Shown in pieces: positions 8,584-19,008 of a DNA stretch of 64,000 nt. The number at the start of each line of letters is the position of its first letter. Positions within the stretch are counted from its first letter, which is position 1. Both the position numbers and the translations under genes were made by a program. The stretch comes from Brevundimonas sp. M20. Its GTDB lineage: Bacteria; Pseudomonadota; Alphaproteobacteria; Caulobacterales; Caulobacteraceae. Location: NCBI RefSeq assembly GCF_006547065.1, contig NZ_CP041243.1:2805001-2869000 (forward strand). The letters run 5' to 3'. The notes under the pieces are model-generated. The model saw only the letters and a list, made by a program, of their open reading frames with translations, had not been told where the DNA came from and searched no databases.

Positions 8584-9174
8584 TCAGCCGGCGCGTCCAG
8601 TCCCGTCATTCACACGGCCGAACAGGAGATGATCTGCCCAAGCGCCGTTAATTTTGAGATAAGCCCGCGCCCGGCCTTCAAGCTCGAAACCCGCCTTTTC
8701 CAGCACGCGGCGGGAAGCGGCGTTGTGCGGAACGCAGGACGCCTCGACCCGGTGCAGCTTCAACTCGGTGAAGGCGTAGTCACTGATCGCCCGCACAGCC
8801 GCCGTCGCGAGTCCCTGGCCCGCGAACCGGCTGGCGATCCAGTAGCCGATGGTGCCGGTCTCGGCGACGCCGCGCCGGACGTTCGACAAGGTGATCGCGC
8901 CCACGAGCGTCCGCCCGTGATCGACGAAGATGAAGAAGGGCCAGGCGTTCCCGGCGTCGAGTTCGCGCTGGTAGATCGACAGCCGCCGACGGTAGGCCGC
9001 GCGGGTCAGATCGTCCTCGGGCCAGGTCGGCTCCCACGGCTGGAGGTATGCATAGGATTCCTGACGCAGCGCCGCCCAGGCTTCGTGGTCGGAGGCCCGG
9101 GGCGTGCGCAGGATGACGCCCTGGCCCTCCACGACCGGTCCGCCCGCGTCACTGATCCAGTCCAGAAGCGCCAT
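8584..9174 (-). CDS. GNAT family N-acetyltransferase, RimJ/RimL type
   Basis: A 196-residue GNAT protein with the RimJ/RimL layout: N-terminal VILRTPRASDHEAW, central TIGYWIASRFAGQGLATAA carrying the acetyl-CoA pyrophosphate loop (Q/RxxGxG/A variant GQGLATA), and C-terminal VPHNAASRRVLEKAGF. Members acetylate protein N-termini, often ribosomal proteins. It lies 26 bp upstream of pdeA and 24 bp downstream of the M16 protease gene on the same strand, consistent with one transcript. The substrate is not determinable from sequence. Confidence 0.88.
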   Translation of the reverse strand: MALLDWISDAGGPVVEGQGVILRTPRASDHEAWAALRQESYAYLQPWEPTWPEDDLTRAAYRRRLSIYQRELDAGNAWPFFIFVDHGRTLVGAITLSNVRRGVAETGTIGYWIASRFAGQGLATAAVRAISDYAFTELKLHRVEASCVPHNAASRRVLEKAGFELEGRARAYLKINGAWADHLLFGRVNDGTGRAG

Positions 9175-9198
9175 GGGGCCAGAATAGTCCTGCGAGGA

Positions 9199-10461
9199 TC
9201 AGCCGAACAGGGCGTCGCGGAAGGCCGCGCCCGCCGGAGCCGCCGCCTTCGGGCCCAGCACCGCCGTGGCGGCGAGACCAGGCGCCAGACAGGCCAGCGC
9301 GGCGGCGCGGACATCAGCGGCGCTCTGGAGCAGCACCCGATCGGCCATTGTCTGAGAAGCCAGCGGCGCGCCATAGATCAGCACCTGCGCCGCCGCCCGG
9401 TTGGCGCGCGACGCCGGGCTTTCGTCCGACATCCAAAGGCCGGCGTTCAGCACGGCCTTGGCGCGCGCAAGTTCAGCGGCGGTGGGGCCGTCCTTGGCCA
9501 GCGCCTTCAGTTCGGCCGCGCAGACCTGCGCCAGTTCGACCGCCCGGTCGGCCGAGGCGCCGGAGTAGATGCCGAGCACGCCGGCGTCCTCATAGGGCTC
9601 GTGCCAGGCGTCGACTGCGTAGGCGAGCCCCCGCTCCTCCCGAGCGCTCTGGAACAGGCGCGACGCCATCCCGCCGCCAAGGATTTCGGTCATCAGGCGG
9701 CTCGCCGGATAGAGCGGGTCCAAAGCCGACGGCGCGGGCAGTTCAAAGACGATGTTGGCCTGTTCGATCCGGCGGGTCAGGGCCGCGTCGCCGCCGGTGA
9801 ACACGGGCACGGCGGGCGCCTCGGCCGGGGTCGCGACCTGATCTCCGAACCACAGCTCGGCAAGGGCCAGCAGCTCGGCCTCATCCACGGCGCCCGAGGC
9901 CGAAACCACCATGCGGTCCGGCGAGTACAGGCGCGCGCGCCACGCGGCGATGGTCGACCTGTCGATGGGCTTTAGGCTGGCGACCGAACCCAGGATGGGG
10001 CGACCGAGCGGCTGATTCGCGAAAGCCCGCGTCTGGGCCATTTCGAAGACGTGGTCGTCCGGGGTGTCGAAGGCCTCGGCGATCTCCTGCGCCACGACAT
10101 CCTTCTCGCGGATGATCTCGGCGGGATCGAGGGTCGGGCGAAAGACAAGGTCCGACAGCACCTGCATGGCCAGCGGCAGCGAGCCCTTGAGCGCCCGGAT
10201 CTCGAAGCTGGTGCGCTCATAGCCAGTGGCGGCGTTGATGGAGCCGCCCTCGGCCTCGACCCGCTCCACGATCTCGCGCGCGCCCATATCGCCGGCGCCC
10301 TTGAACACAAGATGCTCGAGACAATGCGACCAGCCGGAGGTCGCCTCGCTTTCCCACTTGGCCCCGCCCCTTACGGCGACGGTCAGGGCGAGGGTGCGCA
10401 GACCCGGCATCGGATCGCAGACGACGCGGACGCCGTTGGACAGGGTGTGGAGGGTGGTCAG
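9199..10461 (-). CDS. M16 family zinc metallopeptidase, probable CTG start
   Basis: A pitrilysin/processing-peptidase-like protease of about 420 residues. The inverted zinc motif HCLEH is at residues 46-50 (His46, Glu49, His50) in GWSHCLEHLVFKGAG, and a downstream acidic helix EIAEAFDTP supplies further ligands. The family N-terminus LxNGVRVV is encoded upstream of the first ATG (10410), reading LTTLHTLSNGVRVVCDP. In that frame the only initiator-like codon after the TGA at 10478-10476 is a CTG at 10461, which overlaps the surf1 stop as CTGA, and AAGAG lies about 8 bases before it. So either translation begins at CTG, or a shorter protein begins at 10410 and loses a conserved strand. Confidence 0.82.
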   Translation of the reverse strand: MTTLHTLSNGVRVVCDPMPGLRTLALTVAVRGGAKWESEATSGWSHCLEHLVFKGAGDMGAREIVERVEAEGGSINAATGYERTSFEIRALKGSLPLAMQVLSDLVFRPTLDPAEIIREKDVVAQEIAEAFDTPDDHVFEMAQTRAFANQPLGRPILGSVASLKPIDRSTIAAWRARLYSPDRMVVSASGAVDEAELLALAELWFGDQVATPAEAPAVPVFTGGDAALTRRIEQANIVFELPAPSALDPLYPASRLMTEILGGGMASRLFQSAREERGLAYAVDAWHEPYEDAGVLGIYSGASADRAVELAQVCAAELKALAKDGPTAAELARAKAVLNAGLWMSDESPASRANRAAAQVLIYGAPLASQTMADRVLLQSAADVRAAALACLAPGLAATAVLGPKAAAPAGAAFRDALFG

Positions 10462-11186
10462 GTGGAGATCTCTTCAGTCGTCGGGACGCTCATCCGGCGC
10501 CGAAGCAGCGCCACGTAGGTGCCCAGCAGGGCGATCGCCAGCCCGAACCAGGTCAGGGCATAGCCGAAATGATTGTTGGAGAAGGCCGCGGGCGGGGCCG
10601 AGGGCTGGAGGGCGGGCCAGTCGGGATTGGTCGATGTCAGGGCGTAGAGCGTCTCGGCCGCGACCGGACCGGCGACGTTCAGGGCGCGCGCCATGGCCGG
10701 CGTGTCGCGGGCATAGAACTGCCGGCCGCTGGACGGGGCCGCCATCGGGCCGGGCGGCGGCGTATGCCGGACCTCGACGGTCAGGGTGACAGGCGTATCG
10801 GACGCGGTCACCGGCGGACGGGCGGAAACGGTGTCGGGGACGAAGCCGCGATCGATCAGGAACGTCGGACCGGCAAGGTCAGGCCGACAGGCCGAAACGA
10901 GGCGCACGCCGATCTGCCCCTCCTGAACGGTCTGGAGCTCCACAAAGGGGGCCGAGGCCAGTCCGGCGCAGGTCAGGGTCGCGGAACGGAATTCCGGCGC
11001 CTGTGCGGCGAGCACGGCCGCCAGCGGTTGCGGCGGCTGGGCGGCGGCGGCTTCAGCCTCGGCGATCAGACCTTCCTTCCAGTGCAGGCGCTGGACCTGC
11101 CAGCTGCCCAGACCGCAGAGCAGGGCCAGGGCAACACCGGTGGCCAGCGTCAGGCCCCACGGGAACCGGGCGCGGGGTTCAGACAT
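10458..11186 (-). CDS. surf1: SURF1 family cytochrome oxidase assembly protein
   Basis: A 242-residue SURF1 protein with the characteristic two transmembrane helices near each end (about residues 12-30 and 212-232) and a periplasmic loop. Conserved pieces are LGSWQVQRLHWKEGLI at the N-terminus, FLIDRGFVPD in the middle and NNHFGYALTWFGLA at the C-terminus. By family knowledge it assists heme a insertion into subunit I of aa3-type oxidase. It overlaps the DUF983 stop by 8 bp and lies in the cta cluster, fully consistent with that job. Confidence 0.92.
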   Translation of the reverse strand: MSEPRARFPWGLTLATGVALALLCGLGSWQVQRLHWKEGLIAEAEAAAAQPPQPLAAVLAAQAPEFRSATLTCAGLASAPFVELQTVQEGQIGVRLVSACRPDLAGPTFLIDRGFVPDTVSARPPVTASDTPVTLTVEVRHTPPPGPMAAPSSGRQFYARDTPAMARALNVAGPVAAETLYALTSTNPDWPALQPSAPPAAFSNNHFGYALTWFGLAIALLGTYVALLRRRMSVPTTEEIST

Positions 11187-11568
11187 GGTCGTGTTGTCCG
11201 GCCTTGTTGCGCATCTGCAAGGCGATCATGACACCCTTGCCGGGTCGCATCAGTCCGATGGACAGCCCCGCCACCAGCGGCAGGGCGATCACCAGCAGAA
11301 GCCAGATGGGCGGGTTCCAGGCGATCATGGCGAACAGGGCGCTGAACACCACCAGTCCCCCGGCGATCTGCATGATGAAGATGGCCGCGCCGTCACCCGT
11401 GTTGAGGCGACTGTAGTCGAAGCCGCAAGCCTCGCAGCGGTCCACGACCTTCAGGAACCCCGCGTAGAGCGGTCCCTGCCCGCAGTTGGGGCAGCGGCAA
11501 AGCAGACCGGCGCGGATCGGGTCGATCCGCGCCGGCTTAAGTGGTTGCCCTGCAGGGCCTTCCGTCAC
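11179..11568 (-). CDS. DUF983 zinc-ribbon membrane protein
   Basis: A 129-residue protein starting from GTG at 11568, which overlaps the ctaE stop as GTGA. The N-terminal half carries a zinc-ribbon-like cysteine set (Cys24, Cys26, Cys29, Cys45, Cys48 in LLCRCPNCGQG and DRCEACGF). It is followed by two hydrophobic helices (about 65-105). This is the DUF983 family, which regularly sits between ctaE and surf1 in alphaproteobacterial oxidase operons and is presumed to help oxidase assembly; no direct activity is established. The longer frame upstream of 11568 is antisense noise over ctaE. Confidence 0.85.
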   Translation of the reverse strand: MTEGPAGQPLKPARIDPIRAGLLCRCPNCGQGPLYAGFLKVVDRCEACGFDYSRLNTGDGAAIFIMQIAGGLVVFSALFAMIAWNPPIWLLLVIALPLVAGLSIGLMRPGKGVMIALQMRNKAGQHDHV

Positions 11569-12476
11569 CCGAAGACGACGTAGACGAAGGCGAACAGGAA
11601 CAGCCAGACCACGTCCACGAAGTGCCAGTACCAGGCCGCCGCCTCGAAGCCGAAATGCTTCTGCGGGGTGAACTGGCCGGCCAGCAGACGCAGCAGGCAG
11701 ACGATCAGGAACAGGGTGCCGATCAGGACGTGGAAACCGTGGAAGCCGGTCGCCATGAAGAAGATCGAACCATACAGGCCCGAGTTGATGGCCTCTTCGT
11801 TGAAGAAGAGGTTCTCGTGGATGATGTGGTGGTACTCGTAGGCCTGAACGGCGGTGAACAGCAGGCCGAGGGCGACGGTGATGGCCAGACCGATCTTGGT
11901 GGCCTTGCGGTCGCCTTGCGCCAGGGCGTGGTGCGCCCAGGTCACGGTGGTGCCCGACAGCAGCAGGATCAGGGTGTTCAGCAGCGGCAGTTGCCAGGCG
12001 TCCAAGGTTTCGATGCCCTTGGGCGGCCAGGTCGACCAGGCCTTGGCGGTGTCGGCCCACGCGCCGACTTCCGGGATGTGAGCGCGCGCTTCATTGAAGA
12101 GCGTCATCTCGAAGAACATCCAGAAGAAGCCGACGAAGAACATCACTTCCGAAGCGATGAACAGGATCATGCCGTATCGCAGACCCAGTTGGACGACCGG
12201 GGTGTGGTCACCCGCGCGGCTTTCCTTGACCACGTCCGCCCACCAGCAGGCGGCCGAGATCAGGACACCGGCCAGACCGGCGAAGAACAGCGCCTTGTCA
12301 CCCTTGGCGAACAGGGCGCCCATAACCGTGCCGGCGGTCTCGGCGGGAACCAGACCCTTCATCCAGACGACGGCGCCGATCATCATGACCGTGACGGCGA
12401 ACGAGGAGGCCAGCGGCCAGGGGCTCGGATTGACGAGGTGGTAGTCGTGGTGCGGTGTCGCGTGAGCGTCGGCCAT
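11565..12476 (-). CDS. ctaE: Cytochrome c oxidase subunit III
   Basis: A 303-residue integral membrane protein with about seven helices. Family landmarks are HDYHLVNPSPWPL at the N-terminus, RYGMILFIASEVMFFVGFFW (residues about 110-129), NTLILLLSGTTVTWAHHAL and ATGFHGFHVLIGTLFL. It is the structural subunit III of the aa3-type heme-copper oxidase in the inner membrane. It follows ctaG by 52 bp and overlaps the DUF983 start by 4 bp. Confidence 0.96.
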   Translation of the reverse strand: MADAHATPHHDYHLVNPSPWPLASSFAVTVMMIGAVVWMKGLVPAETAGTVMGALFAKGDKALFFAGLAGVLISAACWWADVVKESRAGDHTPVVQLGLRYGMILFIASEVMFFVGFFWMFFEMTLFNEARAHIPEVGAWADTAKAWSTWPPKGIETLDAWQLPLLNTLILLLSGTTVTWAHHALAQGDRKATKIGLAITVALGLLFTAVQAYEYHHIIHENLFFNEEAINSGLYGSIFFMATGFHGFHVLIGTLFLIVCLLRLLAGQFTPQKHFGFEAAAWYWHFVDVVWLFLFAFVYVVFG

Positions 12477-12528
12477 CGGTGTCTCTTGGAACGGTCGAGA
12501 GTCGTATTGGGGCAGGCTATAGCGCCCG

Positions 12529-13107
12529 CTATCCAGCCGCGCCAGTGGCTTGCGCCACTGTTTGGGCGCCGTTTGCGGCCTGTTGGAACCGCGACGTCGG
12601 ATAGAAGGTGTAGCTGAGGGTGATTTCGGTCACACCCCGGCTCTCCGCATCGGTCGCCATTTCAGGCGCGACGAAGTACTGAACCGGGAATTTGATGGTC
12701 TGGCCGGGCTGGATGATCTGCTCGTCGAAGCAGAAGCATTGCAGCTTCTGGAAGTAGGGACCGGCGCGCTCCGGGACCACGTTGTAGGCCGCCTTGGCGC
12801 TGATCGGCTCGTTCGAGGTGTTGGTCACGTCAAAGAAGGCCATGCCGGTTTCGCCGATTCGGACGCGCTGGCTGACCTGCTCGGCGCGGAACTGCATCGG
12901 CAGCTCACGGACATTGGTGTCGAAGCGAACCAGAACCGTCTGATCCAGCTGGACGTCCGGCGCCTTGTCCGCGCGGCTGACAGTGCCGTCGAAACCGGTC
13001 ACCTGACAGAACATGCGATACAGCGGCACGGCGGCGAACGAGGCGCCGGTCATCCCCATCACGCCCAGCACGCAGGCGATGGCGACGGCGTTCCGGGACA
13101 TCTTCAT
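12529..13107 (-). CDS. ctaG: Cytochrome c oxidase assembly protein CtaG/Cox11
   Basis: A 192-residue Cox11 protein: one N-terminal membrane helix (about residues 7-27) and a periplasmic immunoglobulin-like domain that delivers copper to the CuB site of subunit I. The copper-binding CFCFDEQ motif (Cys124, Cys126) and the Cys34 of RMFCQVTGFDG are present. Its ATG overlaps the stop of the preceding small gene (ATGA at 13104-13107), so translation is probably coupled. Length is normal for the family. Confidence 0.95.
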   Translation of the reverse strand: MKMSRNAVAIACVLGVMGMTGASFAAVPLYRMFCQVTGFDGTVSRADKAPDVQLDQTVLVRFDTNVRELPMQFRAEQVSQRVRIGETGMAFFDVTNTSNEPISAKAAYNVVPERAGPYFQKLQCFCFDEQIIQPGQTIKFPVQYFVAPEMATDAESRGVTEITLSYTFYPTSRFQQAANGAQTVAQATGAAG

Positions 13108-13283
13108 CGGGCGTATCCGACAGGCTCGCCGGCGGCGATGGCCGCGGTGCGGGCGTCGATATTGCGCTTCAGGTTCAGGATCGTCACGCCGAAGACGATC
13201 ACCATGAAGGCGACCAGGGCGCCGGCGATGGCGAGGTTCCGCTTCTTGCGGGCGGTGAGTTCTTCGGGGGTGAGCTGGCGCAT
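13104..13283 (-). CDS. Small single-pass protein of the cta operon (CoxF-like)
   Basis: A 59-residue protein, MRQLTPEELTARKKRN then a hydrophobic segment (about residues 17-37) then a charged tail ending VGYAR. Both boundaries are decided by neighbours: five bases after the ctaB stop and a 4-bp ATGA overlap with ctaG. Small single-helix proteins occur at this position between ctaB and ctaG in many alphaproteobacteria and are often called CoxF or cytochrome oxidase small assembly proteins; the function is inferred from position only. Confidence 0.85.
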   Translation of the reverse strand: MRQLTPEELTARKKRNLAIAGALVAFMVIVFGVTILNLKRNIDARTAAIAAGEPVGYAR

Positions 13284-13288
13284 GGGTC

Positions 13289-14251
13289 TTACAGTCCCGG
13301 AGTGAAGCTCTCGACCAGCAGAGCGGCGAACAGGGCCATCAGGTACAGGATCGAGAAAGCGAACAGGTTGCGCGCCGGTTTGGCCTCGGCGCGGACGTCA
13401 TACAATGCGGCCTCTCGCCCCACGGCCTCCGCCTTGTCCGGCTGGTCGCCCGCGCGTGACCGCCACAGCCGCAGCGTCAGGAACAGGAAGCCCGCGCCGC
13501 CGACGATGGAGACCACCTGATAGATGATCCCGCCCATGCCGGTGAAGCCGGGCGCGACCGCCGCGACGAGGAACACCAGGGTGTACAGGACGATCTGCAG
13601 ACGGGTGCTTTTCGCGCCGCGCGCCACCGGCATCATCGGAATGCCCGCCTTGGCGTAGTCGCCCGCCGAATACAGGGCCAGGGCCCAGCTGTGCGGCGGC
13701 GTCCACAGGAAGATGATCAGGAACAGCACCCAGGCCTGCCAGGGCGCCTGGCCTGTGGCCGCAGCCCAGCCGATGACCGGCGGGAAGGCGCCGGCGGCGC
13801 CGCCGATGACGATGTTCTGGGGCGTCCGGCGCTTCAGCAGCAGGGTGTAGAAGACGGCGTAATACAGGATGGTCAGCAGCAGCAGGCCGCCCGCCAGCCA
13901 GTTGGTCGTCATGCCCAGCAGCATGACCGAGAAGACCGACAGGATGACGCCGAAGGCCATGGCGTCGTTCTTCTTCACCCGTCCGGCGGCGACCGGACGG
14001 CCGCGCGTCCGCCGCATCAGGGCGTCCGTCTCGCCTTCCAGAGCCATGTTCAACGCGCCCGCGGCTCCGGCGCCCACGGCGATGCACAGCACCGCGATGG
14101 CGGACGAAATCCAGTCCAGCGCGCCATCAGCCACGACCAGACCGACGACCGCGGTGAAGATCACGACCGACATCACGCGCGGCTTCAGCAGCTGGAAGAA
14201 GTCTTCCGGCTGGGCCGTGGAGATCGCGGGGTGGGCGGCGGGTTCGGTCAT
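13289..14251 (-). CDS. ctaB: Protoheme IX farnesyltransferase (heme O synthase)
   Basis: A 320-residue UbiA-superfamily prenyltransferase with about nine helices. The prenyl-diphosphate-binding motif is NMALEGETDALMRRTRGRP (Asn and Asp ligands), and a second acidic loop follows WTPPHSWALALYSAGDYAKAG. It farnesylates heme b to heme o, the precursor of heme a, at the inner membrane. It follows ctaD by 72 bp that contain a 12-bp-stem hairpin. Confidence 0.95.
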   Translation of the reverse strand: MTEPAAHPAISTAQPEDFFQLLKPRVMSVVIFTAVVGLVVADGALDWISSAIAVLCIAVGAGAAGALNMALEGETDALMRRTRGRPVAAGRVKKNDAMAFGVILSVFSVMLLGMTTNWLAGGLLLLTILYYAVFYTLLLKRRTPQNIVIGGAAGAFPPVIGWAAATGQAPWQAWVLFLIIFLWTPPHSWALALYSAGDYAKAGIPMMPVARGAKSTRLQIVLYTLVFLVAAVAPGFTGMGGIIYQVVSIVGGAGFLFLTLRLWRSRAGDQPDKAEAVGREAALYDVRAEAKPARNLFAFSILYLMALFAALLVESFTPGL

Positions 14252-14271
14252 TCAGGCTTCTTAACGGTTGA

Positions 14272-14297
14272 GGGCCGCTCCTGTGCAGGAGCGGCCC
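14272..14297 (-). terminator. Perfect 12-bp hairpin between ctaD and ctaB
   Basis: GGGCCGCTCCTG at 14272-14283 and its exact complement at 14286-14297 flank a 2-base loop. No T-tract follows on the minus strand, so it is more likely an attenuator or RNA-processing/stability element than a full terminator between ctaD and ctaB. Confidence 0.5.
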
Positions 14298-14323
14298 CCG
14301 GTTACTGTCCGGCCAGGCCGGTC

Positions 14324-17007
<2,684 letters not shown>

Positions 17008-17171
17008 AAAACCGTTTCGTCGCAATCATTTGCGAGTCAATCGCAAACAGTCGCCCCGAGCCTCAGGCCCGCGACGACACTTCGGGCGGTCCATATCGCC
17101 CCCTCCCTCACTTGCCAAGCGTTCCGACCCATCCGCGACGTTCGGGCGCCGGATTAAATCGCATCCATGTT

Positions 17172-17230
17172 TTGACAGCTACCTTGCAGCGCAAGATACC
17201 TTGCGATACCCCTTTGGCCATCACAGGAGA
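17172..17230 (+). promoter_or_regulatory. Promoter and PadR-type operator of the padR operon
   Basis: TTGACA (17172-17177), a 17-bp spacer and GATACC (17195-17200) form a sigma70-like promoter. A near-perfect dyad, TACCTTGC-agc-GCAAGATA (17180-17198), fills the spacer, and a further ACCTTGCGATACC follows. AGGAGA at 17225-17230 is the ribosome site, seven bases before the GTG start. The dyad placement predicts autorepression by the PadR protein. Confidence 0.6.
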
Positions 17231-17237
17231 CCTTGAT

Positions 17238-17603
17238 GTGCCTGAAACCATAGACATCCAGCTAAAGAAGGGGGCCCTGACGCTGTGCGTTCTGGCCGTT
17301 CTGAACCGGCGCGAAAGTTACGCCTACGAGATCGCATCGACCCTGTCGGACGCGATCGGAATGGGTGAAGGAACCATCTATCCGCTGATGCGGCGGATGC
17401 AGGCCGACGGGCAGGTAGAGACCTATCTGGTCGAATCGCCCTCGGGACCTTCGCGCAAATACTATCGCCTGACCGACGCCGGACGCGCGGCCCTGGAGGC
17501 CCAACGCTCCGAATGGCGCGTCTTCGCCCAAGCGGTCGAAACCATTCTGGACGACACGGCGGCTCCCGCCGTCGTCACCAGCGAAGAGGGAGATGAACAA
17601 TGA
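17238..17603 (+). CDS. PadR family transcriptional regulator
   Basis: A 121-residue winged-helix regulator. The frame extends upstream, but the GTG at 17238 has a strong AGGAGA site and starts the conserved domain (QLKKGALTLCVLAVL). PadR hallmarks are SYAYEIASTL, GMGEGTIYPLMRRMQADG (recognition helix and wing) and GPSRKYYRLTDAGRAALE. It is coupled by ATGA to a DUF1700 membrane protein gene; the PadR-DUF1700-GIN/adhesin-like order is a recurring regulated cassette. Ligand unknown. Confidence 0.92.
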   Translation: MPETIDIQLKKGALTLCVLAVLNRRESYAYEIASTLSDAIGMGEGTIYPLMRRMQADGQVETYLVESPSGPSRKYYRLTDAGRAALEAQRSEWRVFAQAVETILDDTAAPAVVTSEEGDEQ

Positions 17604-18178
17604 CCCGCGCCGAATTCATGGCCCGGCTGAGACAGGGCCTCGTCGGCCTGCCGATGGCCACGGCCGCAGAGATCGCCGCCGACTACGACCTGCACTTCAC
17701 CGACGGCCTCGCCGCCGGGCGCAGTGAAGCAGAGGTGGCCGAGGCGCTGGGCGACCCGGCCCGTCTGTCCCGCGAACTGCGTGCAGAAGCCGGCGCCCGT
17801 CGCTGGACGCAGGAGCAGAACCCTTCGAGCGCGGTCGGTGCGGTCCTCGGCCTGATCGGTCTGGGCGCGCTGGACATCATCATCCTGACCTTCCTCGTGA
17901 CCCCGCTGTTCGGTTCCGTCATCGCCATGCTGATCGGCGGTGTCGGGATATTCATCTCGGGCGGCGTCTTCGCCGTCGTCGCGCCGTTCTTCGACGGACC
18001 CGGCGGCGTCGCGGCGGCCGTTCTGGGCGGAGTCGGCCTGATGGGGCTGGGTGTGTTCATGACCGGCCTGATGGTCATGGTGGTCAAGCTGCTGATCGAC
18101 CTGACCGTCTGGTACGCCCGCCTGCACTACCGCGTGCTGAAACCGGCGCTCGGCGCCCAATCCGACAACCAGGCCTGA
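17600..18178 (+). CDS. DUF1700 family membrane protein
   Basis: A 192-residue protein. The N-terminal 70 residues form the DUF1700 helical domain (MTRAEFMARLRQGLVGLP, then DYDLHFTDGLAAGRSEAEV and LGDPARLSRELRAE). Residues 80-180 hold three to four hydrophobic segments. The start overlaps the padR stop by 4 bp. DUF1700 proteins are usually paired with PadR regulators; the function is not established, though an inner-membrane location is clear. It is followed 13 bp later by the GIN-domain gene. Confidence 0.88.
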   Translation: MTRAEFMARLRQGLVGLPMATAAEIAADYDLHFTDGLAAGRSEAEVAEALGDPARLSRELRAEAGARRWTQEQNPSSAVGAVLGLIGLGALDIIILTFLVTPLFGSVIAMLIGGVGIFISGGVFAVVAPFFDGPGGVAAAVLGGVGLMGLGVFMTGLMVMVVKLLIDLTVWYARLHYRVLKPALGAQSDNQA

Positions 18179-18191
18179 GGGAGGACCTGAC

Positions 18192-18968
18192 ATGATGCGC
18201 AATCTACTGGTCATCACCGGCATCGGCTTTCTGCTGTCGCTGCTCGGTCTCGGCGGCGCCGCCGCCCTGGTGGGCAATGACGTCCGCAAGCACGACTGGA
18301 CATGGGTCGTCACCGACGACGGTCCCGGCGACTCCAGCTTCCGCTTCGAACGGGGGCAGGTTCAGCCCGACATCAGCAAGACCATCGCCTGGTCCGGCGG
18401 CGACAGCCTGTCGATCGACGTCCCCGGCGAGGTCTCCTACGTGCAGGGCGATCAGGCCGGCATCCAGATCACCGGCCCGAAGGACATCGTCGACAGCATC
18501 CGCTTCGCAGACGGTCGCCTGACCATGATCAGCGATGACCGCCAAGACCGTGGCTACATCCGCTGGTCGGGAAGCAGCATCCGGGTGTGGAGCGAGTCCG
18601 AGAACCTGCGGATCGTCGTCACCGCCCCCTCGGTGACCACTTTCGAGACGGGCGACAACGGCGTCCTGCGGGTGCGCGGCTATGACCAGCCGACGCTCAT
18701 GGTCACGACCCAGGGCGAAGGCCGGATCAATGTCGAGGGCCGGACGGACAAGGCGACGGTAGCCGTGAACGGCGACGGGGACATCAACCTGTCCCGCCTG
18801 CTGCTGGACGAGGCGGCGGTTACGGTGACCGGCAGGGGCGACGTCAGCGTCGGACCGACCGCCCGCGCCGACATCGACATCTCGGGGCATGGCGACGTCA
18901 CCCTGACGCGCAATCCCTCCCAGGTGAACCAGACCATCACCGGCTGGGGTGAAGTCGAGTTCGAGTAG
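18192..18968 (+). CDS. Exported GIN-domain (DUF2807/DUF4097-like) beta-repeat protein
   Basis: A 258-residue protein with an N-terminal membrane anchor or signal (MRNLLVITGIGFLLSLLGLG) and then a repetitive right-handed beta-helix-like region. Short strands recur as TVAVNGDGDINLSR, AVTVTGRGDVSVG and ADIDISGHGDVTLT, the pattern of DUF2807/head-GIN domains. The final GWGEVEFE closes the fold. It is the third gene of the PadR-DUF1700 cassette and is probably envelope-located. The molecular role is unknown; an adhesin-like or envelope-stress role is inference from the family name only. Confidence 0.82.
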   Translation: MMRNLLVITGIGFLLSLLGLGGAAALVGNDVRKHDWTWVVTDDGPGDSSFRFERGQVQPDISKTIAWSGGDSLSIDVPGEVSYVQGDQAGIQITGPKDIVDSIRFADGRLTMISDDRQDRGYIRWSGSSIRVWSESENLRIVVTAPSVTTFETGDNGVLRVRGYDQPTLMVTTQGEGRINVEGRTDKATVAVNGDGDINLSRLLLDEAAVTVTGRGDVSVGPTARADIDISGHGDVTLTRNPSQVNQTITGWGEVEFE

Positions 18969-19008
18969 CCATGGTGACGCGGGGACGGTCAGCCCCTAAT
19001 TAGGGAGC

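Noticed and set aside
17008..17025. TTG at 17025 as the start of ctaC
   Set aside because: The ATG at 17007 gives a normal signal peptide and no ribosome site supports the TTG.
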